Counted from the first letter of the stretch, positions 1 through 8,967 are shown. The stretch is DNA of 64,000 nt from JAGOCV01 sp049445855 (GCF_049445855.1 NZ_JBMSDV010000002.1:673923-737922), one strand, 5' to 3'. Notes: generated by a model from the letters alone, not told the origin. A program made the numbers and translations.

Positions 1-507
1 CTGGAAGAGCGGGGCGCATCGGGTGAGCAGGAGCTGGTACTGCTCGGTCACTGCGCGAAGCCCAATCCGCACTGGCGTTACCTGCAGGCGCGGCCGCAGG
101 CGGTGGTGACGTTCCTTGGCCCGCACGCCTATCTGTCGCCCAAGGTCTATCCGGACCTCGCTCGCGTGCCGACCTGGAATTACGTCGCCGTGCATTGCAA
201 GGTGCAGGCCACGCTGATCGAGGATGCGCCGGGCAAGGACGCCTTGCTCAAGAAACTCATCGGTGACCATGAGCCGCCGTACGCGCAGCAGTGGCGCGAT
301 CTGGGTGAAGACTTCGCCACCAGGCTGCTCGCCGGCATCGTGGCGTTCGAGCTGTCGGTGACGCAGCTCGAATGCAAGATCAAGATCAACCAGCACCGGC
401 CCGAGTCGCACGTTGCCATGCGCAAGATCTATGCGGAGGGCAGCCCCGACGAGCAGGCATTGGGCGAATGGATGGACCGGCTGGGCTATCCGAAGCAACC
501 CGCATGA
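1..507 (+). CDS. PaiB-type FMN-binding negative transcriptional regulator, C-terminal part
   Basis: The frame is open from base 1, so the start lies before the window; 168 codons are visible of about 205-210 usual for the family. Family landmarks are GPHAYLSP, then VPTWNYVAVH, and near the end KIKINQHRPES, which matches the KLSQNRP-like tail of PaiB proteins. The fold is the split-barrel flavin-binding type. Bacillus PaiB is described as a negative regulator of sporulation and protease genes; the role in proteobacteria is not settled. Its stop overlaps the tadA start by 4 bases (ATGA), so the two are translationally coupled. Family identification is firm, function is not. Confidence 0.85.
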   Translation: MEERGASGEQELVLLGHCAKPNPHWRYLQARPQAVVTFLGPHAYLSPKVYPDLARVPTWNYVAVHCKVQATLIEDAPGKDALLKKLIGDHEPPYAQQWRDLGEDFATRLLAGIVAFELSVTQLECKIKINQHRPESHVAMRKIYAEGSPDEQALGEWMDRLGYPKQPA

Positions 508-1937
508 CGACGGCAGGCCAGCCGCTGGACCACCCGGCAGCCATCGACGCGGCGGATGATGCCGCATTCATGCGGCTCGCACTCGAAGAAGCACGGGCCG
601 CGGCGCTGGCGGGCGAAGTGCCCGTGGGTGCGGTCATCGTGCGTGACGGGAAGGTCATCGCCACCGGTCGCAATGCGCCGATCACCGGACATGACCCGAC
701 CGCGCATGCGGAGATCGCCGCGTTGCGCAGCGCGGCGCAGCAGTTGGGCAACTACCGGCTCGATGGCTGCACGCTTTACGTGACGCTCGAACCGTGCGCG
801 ATGTGCGCCGGCGCGATGCTGCACGCCCGGCTCGCGCGCGTGGCGTACGGTGCTGCGGATTCCAAAACCGGCGCGGCCGGCTCGGTGCTCGACCTGTTCG
901 CCCAGCGCCAGATCAATCACCAGACGCAAGTCCAGGGTGGTGTGCTGGCGGGCGAATGTGCGGATGTCCTCCAGGCTTTCTTCAAGAGCCGGCGCAGCGA
1001 GGCGCGTACGGCGAACCAGCCGCTTCGTGAAGATGCACTGCGCACACCGGACAAGCGCTTCGACAATCTGCCGGGCTATCCCTGGTCACCCAACTACGTG
1101 AGCGACCTGCCCAGCCTCGCCGGTTTGCGCATGCATTACCTCGACGAGGGACCGCGAGAAGCACCGGTCACCTGGTTGTGCCTGCATGGCAACCCGGCCT
1201 GGAGCTACCTCTACCGCAAGATGATCCCGGTATTCACGGCGGCGGGTCATCGTGTCGTCGCACCCGATCTCATCGGCTTCGGTCGCAGCGACAAACCGAA
1301 GAAAGACACCGCGCATGCATTCGCGTGGCATCGCCAGGTGCTGCTGGAACTCATCGAGGCGCTCGACCTGGGCCGCGTGAATCTTGTCGTGCAGGACTGG
1401 GGTGGCCTGCTCGGCCTGACCCTGCCGATGGCCGCACCCGGCCGTTACCAGGGCCTGCTGGTCATGAACACGATGCTTGCGACCGGCGACGAACCGCTGT
1501 CGCCGGGCTTCGTGGCATGGCGCGAAATGTGCGCGGCCAAACCCGAATTCGACATCGCGCGCCTGTTTGCGCGCGGCAACCCGCAGATGACAGATGCCGA
1601 GTGCGCTGCCTACATGGCGCCGTTTCCCGATCGCGGCTATCGCGCGGCGACGCGGGCGTTTCCGCCGATGGTGCCCGAAGCTGCGAGCGACGACGGCGCG
1701 GCCATTTCACGGGAGGCGCGCCAGTTCTGGCAGACCGCGTGGCGTGGACGCAGTTTGATGGCCATCGGCGCACAGGACCCGGTGCTGGGCACTTCCGTGA
1801 TGGAGGCGCTACGCGCACAGATCGCGGGCTGCCCCGCGCCGCTGGTGCTGCCCGACGCCGGGCATTTTGTGCAGGAACACGGCGAGGCGATCGCGCACGA
1901 GGCGCTGGTGCGCCTCGGCGATACTCCTGCCCCATGA
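504..1937 (+). CDS. tadA: tRNA adenosine(34) deaminase TadA fused to a haloalkane-dehalogenase-like alpha/beta hydrolase
   Basis: 477 residues, about three times a normal TadA. Residues about 15-165 are the deaminase, which converts A34 to inosine in tRNA-Arg(ACG): zinc and catalytic motif HAE (His68, Glu70) and PCAMC (Cys98, Cys101). Residues about 175-477 are an alpha/beta hydrolase of haloalkane dehalogenase type: oxyanion motif HGNPAWSY, nucleophile motif QDWGG (Asp298), a GAQDPVLG acid region and HFVQEHGE (His454). An Asp nucleophile rather than Ser is typical of dehalogenases and epoxide hydrolases. The start is the ATG overlapping the preceding stop; no frame break separates the domains. 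The dehalogenase substrate is unknown. Confidence 0.9.
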   Translation: MTTAGQPLDHPAAIDAADDAAFMRLALEEARAAALAGEVPVGAVIVRDGKVIATGRNAPITGHDPTAHAEIAALRSAAQQLGNYRLDGCTLYVTLEPCAMCAGAMLHARLARVAYGAADSKTGAAGSVLDLFAQRQINHQTQVQGGVLAGECADVLQAFFKSRRSEARTANQPLREDALRTPDKRFDNLPGYPWSPNYVSDLPSLAGLRMHYLDEGPREAPVTWLCLHGNPAWSYLYRKMIPVFTAAGHRVVAPDLIGFGRSDKPKKDTAHAFAWHRQVLLELIEALDLGRVNLVVQDWGGLLGLTLPMAAPGRYQGLLVMNTMLATGDEPLSPGFVAWREMCAAKPEFDIARLFARGNPQMTDAECAAYMAPFPDRGYRAATRAFPPMVPEAASDDGAAISREARQFWQTAWRGRSLMAIGAQDPVLGTSVMEALRAQIAGCPAPLVLPDAGHFVQEHGEAIAHEALVRLGDTPAP

Positions 1938-2905
1938 GCCACATCTACGTTTTCTCTCCCTCCAGTGCCGTGCGTGACAAGGCGGCTTTCCGCCGTGGCG
2001 TGGCGCGGCTGAAGGCGCTGGGTCATGAGGTCGAGATCGACGAAGCCGCGCTCGCCAGCCACATGCGCTTCGCGGGAGACGACGAAACCCGCATCGCGGC
2101 CATCCACCGCGCTGCCGCCAGCGGTGCGGACGTGGCGCTGATTTCGCGCGGCGGCTACGGGCTCACACGCATCCTGCCCGGCATCCGCTACAAAGCCGTC
2201 GCGAAAGCCATCGGGAAGGGCACGCAGTTCGTGGGTTTGAGCGATTTCACCGCCTTCCAGAATGCAGTGCTGTCGAAGACCGGGGCCGTCACCTGGTCCG
2301 GCCCGGCGCTCGGCGAGGACTTCGGCGCGGAAGGCGAAGCCGACGACATCATGCTGGCCTGCTTCGACGACCTGCTGCTCGGCCAGGGCGAAGGAACCGG
2401 CTGGCGAGTTCCCCAGCGTGATGTGGACGCCACACCCGCGCGCCGGCTGCAGGGCATCGAGCATGCGACGCTCTGGGGCGGCAACCTCGCGGTTCTGGTG
2501 TCGTTGCTTGGCACGCCGTATCTCGCCCCGCCCGACGGGGGCGTGCTGTTCGTGGAGGATGTGAACGAACATCCGTTCCGCATCGAGCGCATGCTGACCC
2601 AACTGCTTCATGCCGGAGTGCTGGCGAAACAGAAGGCCATCGTGTTCGGGCAGTTCACCAACTACCGGACGGTGCCGCACGACAAGGGATTCAAGCTGCA
2701 GACCGTGGTGGACTGGCTGCGCACGCAGGTGAAAACGCCCGTGCTGACCGGCCTGCCGTTCGGCCATGTACCGACCAAGGTGCTGCTGCCGGTCGGCGCC
2801 CGTGTGGATCTGGCCCTGTCAGGCCGCGACGCGTTCCTGGTGTGGGGACACGCCCATGGTCACGACCACGACCACGATCCCCACGCGCACAGCCACGGGC
2901 ACTGA
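1934..2905 (+). CDS. ldcA: LD-carboxypeptidase (peptidase S66, LdcA type) with His-rich tail
   Basis: 323 residues. Peptidase S66 enzymes remove the terminal D-alanine from murein tetrapeptides during cell-wall recycling. Visible motifs are SRGGYG, the nucleophile region GLSDFTAF (Ser in LSD), a Glu in FVEDVNEHPFRIERM, and the His of PFGHVPTK, giving the Ser-Glu-His set of the family. The start codon overlaps the tadA stop (ATGA), so paiB-like, tadA and ldcA form one operon. The last 16 residues alternate His with Gly or Asp (HGHDHDHD and so on), a metal-binding-like tail that the family does not normally need. Confidence 0.9.
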   Translation: MSHIYVFSPSSAVRDKAAFRRGVARLKALGHEVEIDEAALASHMRFAGDDETRIAAIHRAAASGADVALISRGGYGLTRILPGIRYKAVAKAIGKGTQFVGLSDFTAFQNAVLSKTGAVTWSGPALGEDFGAEGEADDIMLACFDDLLLGQGEGTGWRVPQRDVDATPARRLQGIEHATLWGGNLAVLVSLLGTPYLAPPDGGVLFVEDVNEHPFRIERMLTQLLHAGVLAKQKAIVFGQFTNYRTVPHDKGFKLQTVVDWLRTQVKTPVLTGLPFGHVPTKVLLPVGARVDLALSGRDAFLVWGHAHGHDHDHDPHAHSHGH

Positions 2906-2945
2906 CGGCTGCGCCGCGAGGGACCGACAGCAGATCGTTCGGCGA

Positions 2946-3314
2946 TCAGTTGGAGAGCGAGTTGCCGCCGAGCGAGCGCGTCTGGCGAGGCGTGTAGAGA
3001 TTCGAGGGAATCTGCCCTTCGAACAGGGCATTGAGCGCGTGGATCTTCTGGCGCGCGAGGCTTTCGCCGTAGAGAACGGCCAGCGCCGACATCAGCCCGT
3101 CGCGCACGAACCAGAGTTCCTGCACGTTCTCGGCCATGCGCAACCGACGTACCAGTTGGGCAGTGCTGCGGTCTTCAACGCGATCGCCGAGCAGGTGGAG
3201 CATGGCCTGCCGAACCTCTTCCGTGCAATCCGTCGGCTGCGAACGCACCGTGGGACTGGTCTGGGAAAAAAAGCTGTGAATGCTGCTTGCGAAGCCGTGC
3301 TTGATCCAGCGCAT
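2946..3314 (-). CDS. hypothetical protein, soluble, 122 aa
   Basis: I do not recognise this protein. It has no signal peptide or membrane segment and is rich in Arg and Leu helices (QLVRRLRMAENVQELWFVRDGLMSAL), suggesting a small helical cytoplasmic protein. The start is taken at the Met of MRWIKHGF; an earlier in-frame Met at 3365 would add 17 residues that look noncoding. It converges on ldcA with 40 bases between stops. Base usage resembles the neighbours, so it looks native rather than acquired. Confidence 0.6.
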   Translation of the reverse strand: MRWIKHGFASSIHSFFSQTSPTVRSQPTDCTEEVRQAMLHLLGDRVEDRSTAQLVRRLRMAENVQELWFVRDGLMSALAVLYGESLARQKIHALNALFEGQIPSNLYTPRQTRSLGGNSLSN

Positions 3315-3581
3315 GTTCGTGGGGGCCTTCAAACATTGGCCCCAAGTACAACAGGGCTCCCACATTAAGCGCCGGACATGTCGCAGGCAAGTATTTGAAT
3401 GCGCCCGAGTGTTGAAAAAACAACATTCAAATCAAAGGCTTGCCACAAAAACATGAAGTTTTTCATGCATTGCAATCGGTGAACGGCAAGAAAGATCGAA
3501 GGGGCGGGCGCCTGGCAAGGTCTCGAATGCGAGCCCATATCTGTGTGATGGCCGGATGCTGCTGCATGCTCTAAACTCTGT

Positions 3582-3598
3582 CGCAACTAAATGTTGCG
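3582..3598. promoter_or_regulatory. inverted repeat upstream of the cyclase gene
   Basis: CGCAAC-TAAAT-GTTGCG is a perfect 6-bp inverted repeat ending 12 bases before the cyclase start codon. It could be an operator or an mRNA hairpin beside the ribosome binding site. A second repeat, CATGAA-GTTT-TTCATG, lies at 3452-3467 in the same AT-richer gap (3315-3610), which otherwise shows nothing. Confidence 0.35.
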
Positions 3599-3610
3599 GA
3601 TAGTTCGGGC

Positions 3611-4579
3611 ATGGGGGCCAACACCACCGTCGTATTTGCGGATCTCACAGGGAGCACGGGCGTTTTCGAGAGCCTTGGCAACGCCAAGGCGACCGAAGCC
3701 GTCACGCGGCTGACTCAGTGGATCGGCAAGGTCTGCGAAGCGCACGGCGGCCGCGTCGTGAAGACGCTTGGCGACGGCGTGCTCATCGTGTTTCCTGAAG
3801 CCATCGAAGCCGTCGAAGCCGTGGTGGAGCTGCAGAACAGCCTGCCCAAGCGCACGCAGGCCTGGCCCGATTCCCAACGCATGAAACTCAAGGTCGGGGT
3901 GGCCTCCGGCGACATCGTCGAGGTGGACGGTGATTGCTACGGCGACGCGGTGAACGTCGCGTCGCGCCTGAGCGACATGTGCGACGCCGACGAGATCTGG
4001 ACCACCGATGCCGTGATCGACCAGGTCTCGCACATGGCGACGCGCTACCGCAGCCTGGGCCTGCTCAACATCCGCGGCAAGGCCGAACCGATGTCGGTCT
4101 ACAGCATCGACTGGGAAGAGGAAACGTCGGAATTCCTCACGGTGCAGGCTTCGCTCAACATGCTCAAGCCGCCGGTCGACAGCTCGGCGACGACCATCGA
4201 GCTTTCCTGGCTGGTCAACAAGGCGAGCTATCCCTCCGAGCGCATGCCGATCCAGCTGGGTCGTGTCATCGAGACCGATTTCGTGGTGAACGACCCGCGC
4301 GTGTCGCGCACGCATGCGCGCATCGAGTGGCGGCACGGCAGTTTCGTGCTGGTCGATGTCAGCAGCTACGGGACGTGGATCCGGTTCGCCGGTGACACCG
4401 GCAACACCGAGATGGTGTTGCGCCGCGAGGAATGCGTGTTGCACGGTTCCGGCGAAATCGGCCTTGGCGCACCGTTCAGCGACTTCAGCGCGCCGATCGT
4501 GGCTTTCAATCTCGTGCTGGGGCCGAAAAAACCCGGCTCACTGCCCAAGCCAGACGCGAAGTCTGTGTCGGCACCCTGA
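3611..4579 (+). CDS. class III adenylate/guanylate cyclase with C-terminal FHA domain
   Basis: 322 residues, no membrane segment. Residues about 5-175 are a class III nucleotidyl cyclase: metal-binding Asp in VFADLTGST and in KTLGDGVLIVF, and the NVASRL motif that stabilises the transition state. Residues about 205-300 are a forkhead-associated domain: LGR near its start, SRTHARIEW (Ser and His of the phosphothreonine pocket) and SSYGTW. It therefore probably makes a cyclic nucleotide under control of a phosphothreonine partner protein, likely a Ser/Thr kinase substrate. Monocistronic; it converges on the DUF72 gene. cAMP or cGMP as product cannot be told by eye. Confidence 0.85.
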   Translation: MGANTTVVFADLTGSTGVFESLGNAKATEAVTRLTQWIGKVCEAHGGRVVKTLGDGVLIVFPEAIEAVEAVVELQNSLPKRTQAWPDSQRMKLKVGVASGDIVEVDGDCYGDAVNVASRLSDMCDADEIWTTDAVIDQVSHMATRYRSLGLLNIRGKAEPMSVYSIDWEEETSEFLTVQASLNMLKPPVDSSATTIELSWLVNKASYPSERMPIQLGRVIETDFVVNDPRVSRTHARIEWRHGSFVLVDVSSYGTWIRFAGDTGNTEMVLRREECVLHGSGEIGLGAPFSDFSAPIVAFNLVLGPKKPGSLPKPDAKSVSAP

Positions 4580-4598
4580 TCGCGCCACCCTGACTGCC

Positions 4599-4617
4599 CC
4601 GGCCCCGTGTTGGCCGG
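4599..4617. terminator. hairpin between convergent genes
   Basis: CCGGCC and GGCCGG pair around a 7-base loop in the 43-base gap between the convergent cyclase and DUF72 genes. There is no T run, so intrinsic termination is uncertain. Confidence 0.35.
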
Positions 4618-4622
4618 ACAGC

Positions 4623-5597
4623 TCAGGCCTTCATCTTTGCCAGTACAGCCGCTGCGACGGCTTGCACCGACAGCGGAGCCGAGCCCTCTGCCTTGTTGTT
4701 GATGGTGACGTAGGCCGCCTGGCCCGCACCGACGGTGCCGGCAATCACGCGCGCCAGCGTGTCGCGCGTTTCGGGGTCCGGGTCCACGATCCTGTCGAAG
4801 GGTTCGTAGAGCGACCTGGCTTCTTCGTAACCGTAGGCACCGTGTTTGCGGTGCAGGTTCCAGCGGCAGACGAGCGGGCCTGGCCATAGCGCGCGCAGCA
4901 CGGGTAGCTGCTCTTCGATGGGCGGCATCTTGGCGTGCAGGCCGAGGCAGTACGTCGCGCCATGGCGCTTGAGCACATCGACCAGCGCAGGCGTCAACAG
5001 GCCCGCATTGCGGACCTCCACCGCGACCACCGCACCTTCGACACGTTCGGCGACGCGGGGCAGGGCGGCGAGCATGCGGTCCAGCATCTCCAGCACCTGC
5101 TCAGGCCGTTGGGCCACCGTGGCGGGCAGGGGGCTCAGCTGGAACACGAGGGCTCCGGTGCGGTCCGCCAGACCTTGCAGGGCGGGTTCGACGAATTCGT
5201 TGAGCGCAAGGAGCGGGTCGAGAAACGCCGGGTTGGGCTGGATGCCGCGACCGCCCTCGCCGCGTACCGTCGCATCGGCCACCAGGGCAGGGGCCTTGAC
5301 GACGAAGCGGAATCCATCCGGCACTTGCGCAGCGACGCTCGCGTACTGGCTGGCCGACATGGGCCGGTAGAACGCCCGGTCGAGACTCACGGTCCGCATC
5401 AGCGGATGGGCGGCGTAGGCCGGCAGGCCTTTCTTCGAAAGCACAGCGTCGCTGTGATCGCCCTGCCAGACCAGGCCCTTCCAGCCCGGGAAATACCACG
5501 ATGAGGTGCCGAGCCGCAGCTGTGGCGGAAGCCGGCGACCCAGCTCCAGGACCGATTCTTCCTGGGATGCAGGTTGCACACTTGCGGATCGGGCCAT
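4623..5597 (-). CDS. DUF72 domain protein (YecE-like)
   Basis: 324 residues. DUF72 proteins have a TIM-barrel fold and no settled activity. The signature is visible: RLGTSSWYFPGWKG near the N-terminus, FRFVVKAP, FQLSP, VAVEVRNAG and a late YVTINNKAEGSAP. The start is the ATG at 5595-5597, four bases after the stop of the upstream secreted protein, so both are probably one transcript. About 95 codons upstream stay open but belong to another gene in a different frame. Confidence 0.85.
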   Translation of the reverse strand: MARSASVQPASQEESVLELGRRLPPQLRLGTSSWYFPGWKGLVWQGDHSDAVLSKKGLPAYAAHPLMRTVSLDRAFYRPMSASQYASVAAQVPDGFRFVVKAPALVADATVRGEGGRGIQPNPAFLDPLLALNEFVEPALQGLADRTGALVFQLSPLPATVAQRPEQVLEMLDRMLAALPRVAERVEGAVVAVEVRNAGLLTPALVDVLKRHGATYCLGLHAKMPPIEEQLPVLRALWPGPLVCRWNLHRKHGAYGYEEARSLYEPFDRIVDPDPETRDTLARVIAGTVGAGQAAYVTINNKAEGSAPLSVQAVAAAVLAKMKA

Positions 5598-5601
5598 GCC
5601 G

Positions 5602-6186
5602 TCAGAGTTCGCTGGCGTCCCTGGTGACCCGCTGACGCCAGACCATGCGCACCGTGGCCTGGTCCGGTGCGCCCGAACGGCTGACGATGACGTCCATGTC
5701 GCCGGCGACCCATGAAGCGCTTTCCTGGACGAAGCCTGGCGTGGACTGCCGCGCGGCCAGCTCGGCGCCGTACTGCTGCCGCAAACCTGTGACCAGGCCT
5801 GAAAAGCTGGAGCCGCTGTCCCTGCCATCGTGCGGCACGACCAGCCATTCGATCTGCCTGAGGCCCTCGGCATCCAGATAGAACGTCTGGTCCACCAGCC
5901 AGCTGTCGATGGCGACATGGGATTGGCGCCACAGACCCATCGCACCGTTGGGCGCGCGCGCAGGACGGCGGACGCGCTCGAGCCCCGGGACTGCGGATCT
6001 CAATTCGGCTTCGGTCATGCCCATGGCCAGACCCCCTGGAATGGCTTGCGCGGATGCGATGCGAGGAGCGGACAACAAGGAAGCCAGCAGGAGCGCGACA
6101 ACGGCAGAACCGACAGGAGCCACGGCAGACAACACCCATGAACAGGCCAAATTCTTCCTGTCTTTTTGATTTGACATAATATACAT
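5602..6186 (-). CDS. secreted hypothetical protein, 194 aa
   Basis: I do not recognise a named family. A hydrophobic stretch (VGSAVVALLLASLLSAPRIASA) with an ASAQA-like cleavage site predicts export to the periplasm. The mature part has GMTEAELRSAVPGLERV, a pattern seen in small lipoproteins that begin with a threshold motif, followed by beta-rich sequence. An alternative start is the Met three codons in. It is the last chromosomal gene before the recombinase operon, whose left border must lie in 6187-6280. The first residues (MYIMSNQ) sit in unusually AT-rich DNA, so the island insertion may have replaced the original promoter or N-terminus. Confidence 0.6.
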   Translation of the reverse strand: MYIMSNQKDRKNLACSWVLSAVAPVGSAVVALLLASLLSAPRIASAQAIPGGLAMGMTEAELRSAVPGLERVRRPARAPNGAMGLWRQSHVAIDSWLVDQTFYLDAEGLRQIEWLVVPHDGRDSGSSFSGLVTGLRQQYGAELAARQSTPGFVQESASWVAGDMDVIVSRSGAPDQATVRMVWRQRVTRDASEL

Positions 6187-6280
6187 CGTATCAAAAAAGA
6201 CTACTATTGGAGCGTGTTGTTCTATCGAGCCCCGAAACGCAACATCGTTCGCGTACTATGTAGTAAACGTGTTGCTTTAG

Positions 6281-7462
6281 ATGCTAATAAAACAGACTCC
6301 TCTTGGACCAGCGCTGGTTGACGATGCTTCAATGCCCAGGTTCTGGGCAAGCGTGTGGTCAATGTTTAGGGAAGCAGACTTGGCTCCTTCAACATTGGGT
6401 CAGAAGCTGGCGCATATCAATGCGTTGTACGTGCACGTCGAAGAGCATGGTCAGAATCTTGACGATGCACTGAGCGCCATGGACTTGGTCACGCTCGGCA
6501 GCTTGCTGGAGTCCTTCTTTGTCAAGCTTCGAAACGTTCCGCACCCTAACGGCTCGACTCTGAACCGTTGGAACACTGCCTTTCACTTCGTGAGAGACAC
6601 CTTGATGCGGCTCGAAAAAAACCCCGCCAAGGCCAAACCGCTCGAGGCCGTCATGGGCCGCGTCAATCATTTAGACAACCTCTATTTGGGTTTGCGCCCC
6701 TACCGACCAAAGAAAACCTTCAGGCCTAAAGCGCTACCGCGAAGCGTGGTATCTGAGCTTTTGGACGCTCTTCAACCTGGGTCCCCGACTAATCCTTATC
6801 GGTCGGAAGCGACCCAGTGGCGGATGCTTGCGGTCGTGTCGCTCATGCTTTTTCAAGGACTGCGACGAGGTGAGGCGCTGTTACTGCCTGCTGATTTCTT
6901 GAAAGTAGAGAGGCATCCGCGCACGCGAGACTTGAGCTTCAGGCTTTCGGTCAGAAATGTTGAAACTGAAGAGGACCCACGTGCAAACGCCCCCGGCATC
7001 AAGACACAGGCTTCCATTCGCACGATTCCGGTCGCACGCCAGACCGCAGAAGTGTTCCAGACGTATTCTGAAAACTACAGGGGTCGGGTCGACCACGGAT
7101 TCTTTCTGAGCAGTGTCCGGGGTTTACCGCTTTCGCTCGCCGGCGTGAACAAGGGATTTGACCCGCTTACTGAGGCGCTGTCAGCCCGAGCACGCGCTGA
7201 GCTCTTGGACTTCACCGGGTCTGACAGACTGCGACCTCACTCTTTACGACACACCTGCGCGGTGGTTCGCATGCGCCAAATGCAAGCGGCTGACGTTCCC
7301 ACCGACAAAGCGATGATGAATCTTCGGAGCTTTTTTGGCTGGTCCAAGGGATCAACCATGCCCCTCCACTACGCCAAAGCAGCACTGGATGAACAGTTGA
7401 ACGAGAGTTGGAACGACAAACTCGACGACCGACTTGCCCTACTCCGGAGCTTGCCCCAATGA
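6281..7462 (+). CDS. ginA: tyrosine recombinase, first of a trio (GinA-like)
   Basis: 393 residues. It should cut and rejoin DNA through a 3'-phosphotyrosine as part of a multi-recombinase complex. Catalytic residues are readable: Arg in LFQGLRRGEALLL (near residue 194), HSLRHT (near 320), and Tyr in MPLHYAKAA (near 363). The N-terminal third is helical and resembles a SAM-like core-binding domain. The ATG at 6281 has no clear ribosome binding site, but an in-frame TAG just upstream excludes a longer form. It overlaps the next gene by 4 bases. Tn554 and RIT elements also carry recombinase groups; sizes and the fourth gene favour GInt. Confidence 0.8.
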   Translation: MLIKQTPLGPALVDDASMPRFWASVWSMFREADLAPSTLGQKLAHINALYVHVEEHGQNLDDALSAMDLVTLGSLLESFFVKLRNVPHPNGSTLNRWNTAFHFVRDTLMRLEKNPAKAKPLEAVMGRVNHLDNLYLGLRPYRPKKTFRPKALPRSVVSELLDALQPGSPTNPYRSEATQWRMLAVVSLMLFQGLRRGEALLLPADFLKVERHPRTRDLSFRLSVRNVETEEDPRANAPGIKTQASIRTIPVARQTAEVFQTYSENYRGRVDHGFFLSSVRGLPLSLAGVNKGFDPLTEALSARARAELLDFTGSDRLRPHSLRHTCAVVRMRQMQAADVPTDKAMMNLRSFFGWSKGSTMPLHYAKAALDEQLNESWNDKLDDRLALLRSLPQ

Positions 7463-8967
7463 GTAATTTGCCACACACGCTCTCTCAGTGGAGCTCGGAT
7501 GAGTACTTCTCTGCAGAAGTGGCTCGGCTTCCATTGCCCCCACGTGTGATCGTTTATGAGGATGATTACTCCGAAAAAATGTGTTCTGTGAACACCGACG
7601 AGGCCCATTCACGCGTGGAGCTGGCCGATGCGGGGGGGCACGTTAGGCTGAATTTCACGGCCTTCGGAGAGCGCGTACGGCCGCTGATTCGCCTTTTCCT
7701 GCTGACCTCGCTTGTGGACTATGCGCCCGCTACGGTTGCCGCTTACTACAAGGGCTTACGTGTTATTCCTGAGAGCTCCCTTGTAGTCGCAGCGGTCTCA
7801 GAACCCGTCGCGTTGCGCGCAAAGTGGCCGGCATTGACTACAGATTTGCCTTACGAATCAATAAAAGTTTTCAAACGATTCATCTCTTTTTTTTGCTTGG
7901 TAGGTTTCGGGTCTTGGGCTCACCGGTATCAAGCACTTGTGACAACGCTGCCGTCTCCTCATAAAGACGTCTACGCTGCGGTGCGGTCCGGAGATTGCTT
8001 CCTAGAAATAGAGGAGGAGGTAGCGCTGGTTCGCTGGATCGACCAGGCAGCGGCCTCAGTCACGACCCTGGTTGGGTCAGACCTTCGGATTGCGGCCCTA
8101 GTAGTCTGCTCGTATCAGTTCGGTATGCGTCCAAAGCAGCTGGGAACTTTGCGCAAGCGTGACTGCGAAATTCGGGTCAGCAAGGAAAGCGGCTTGCCTT
8201 CGGTTTACCTCACTTTTCGAACGCTTAAACAACAGGACGTCCAGGCTTCGCGTCTTCCACTGCTGCGTAAGGTCAAACGGGAGTGGGCGCCTTTGTTAGT
8301 TGCAACCTACGGGCTTCTGTCCGATGCACCCAGTTCGGCCTACTTCTTCGGGTTTCAGAATCGAATGGCACTCAGTGCCTCGCTCATCTCAAGGCTAGAC
8401 GTCATATTGCCCGGCAGGGGAAGAGTTGCATACGATCTACGTCACTCGATGGTCCAGCGCATGGTGGACGCGGGTGCCAGCCAAGAAGAAGTTGCGGCAG
8501 CGCTTGGACATACCAGGCTCACGACCGGTCTTGTGTACTTCCGAGCCTCAGCAAACCAAGCTGAATTGGTCAACAAGGCGCTGGGTCTATCCGAAACTTT
8601 CCAAACCCTAGCCAAAATTGCTGACCATCGATTCATTTCTGATGAAGAGCTTGCGCACCTCAAGGGGGAGCAGCAAATTGCAGGCGTGCCTCATGGCATT
8701 CCAATAGCAGGTATCGGTGGTTGCAAGACCGGCCAGCCCTCATGTCCTTACAACCCTGTAACTGCCTGCTATGGCTGCACGAAGTTTATGCCGGTGCGAG
8801 ACCTTGCACTTCACGAACAAGTCCTAAAGGACTTCCGGAGTGTTGTGAACAAATTCCGAACCGCAGGTGAAGGCGATGAGAAATCCCCAGCGTACCTGCA
8901 GCTTCGTCAAGCTATCGAGGAAGTAAAAGGCGTTATCCATCAATTGGAGGGCAATGATGGGAAGTAA
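7459..8967 (+). CDS. ginB: tyrosine recombinase, second of the trio (GinB-like)
   Basis: 502 residues. Catalytic motifs are Arg in FGMRPKQLGTL (near 223), YDLRHSM (near 324) and GHTRLTTGLVYF (His near 351, Tyr near 360). After the catalytic domain a Cys cluster (GGCKTGQPSC, then TACYGCTKF, near 420-440) looks like a zinc-binding element, as in TnpB of Tn554. The start is the ATG overlapping the ginA stop; the frame extends 17 codons further upstream inside ginA but without a coupled start. Overlap with the third gene is 14 bases. Confidence 0.8.
   Translation: MSNLPHTLSQWSSDEYFSAEVARLPLPPRVIVYEDDYSEKMCSVNTDEAHSRVELADAGGHVRLNFTAFGERVRPLIRLFLLTSLVDYAPATVAAYYKGLRVIPESSLVVAAVSEPVALRAKWPALTTDLPYESIKVFKRFISFFCLVGFGSWAHRYQALVTTLPSPHKDVYAAVRSGDCFLEIEEEVALVRWIDQAAASVTTLVGSDLRIAALVVCSYQFGMRPKQLGTLRKRDCEIRVSKESGLPSVYLTFRTLKQQDVQASRLPLLRKVKREWAPLLVATYGLLSDAPSSAYFFGFQNRMALSASLISRLDVILPGRGRVAYDLRHSMVQRMVDAGASQEEVAAALGHTRLTTGLVYFRASANQAELVNKALGLSETFQTLAKIADHRFISDEELAHLKGEQQIAGVPHGIPIAGIGGCKTGQPSCPYNPVTACYGCTKFMPVRDLALHEQVLKDFRSVVNKFRTAGEGDEKSPAYLQLRQAIEEVKGVIHQLEGNDGK

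Noticed and set aside
1637..2767. 376-aa open frame opposite tadA/ldcA
   Set aside because: Crosses the junction of two real genes on the other strand and has no motifs.
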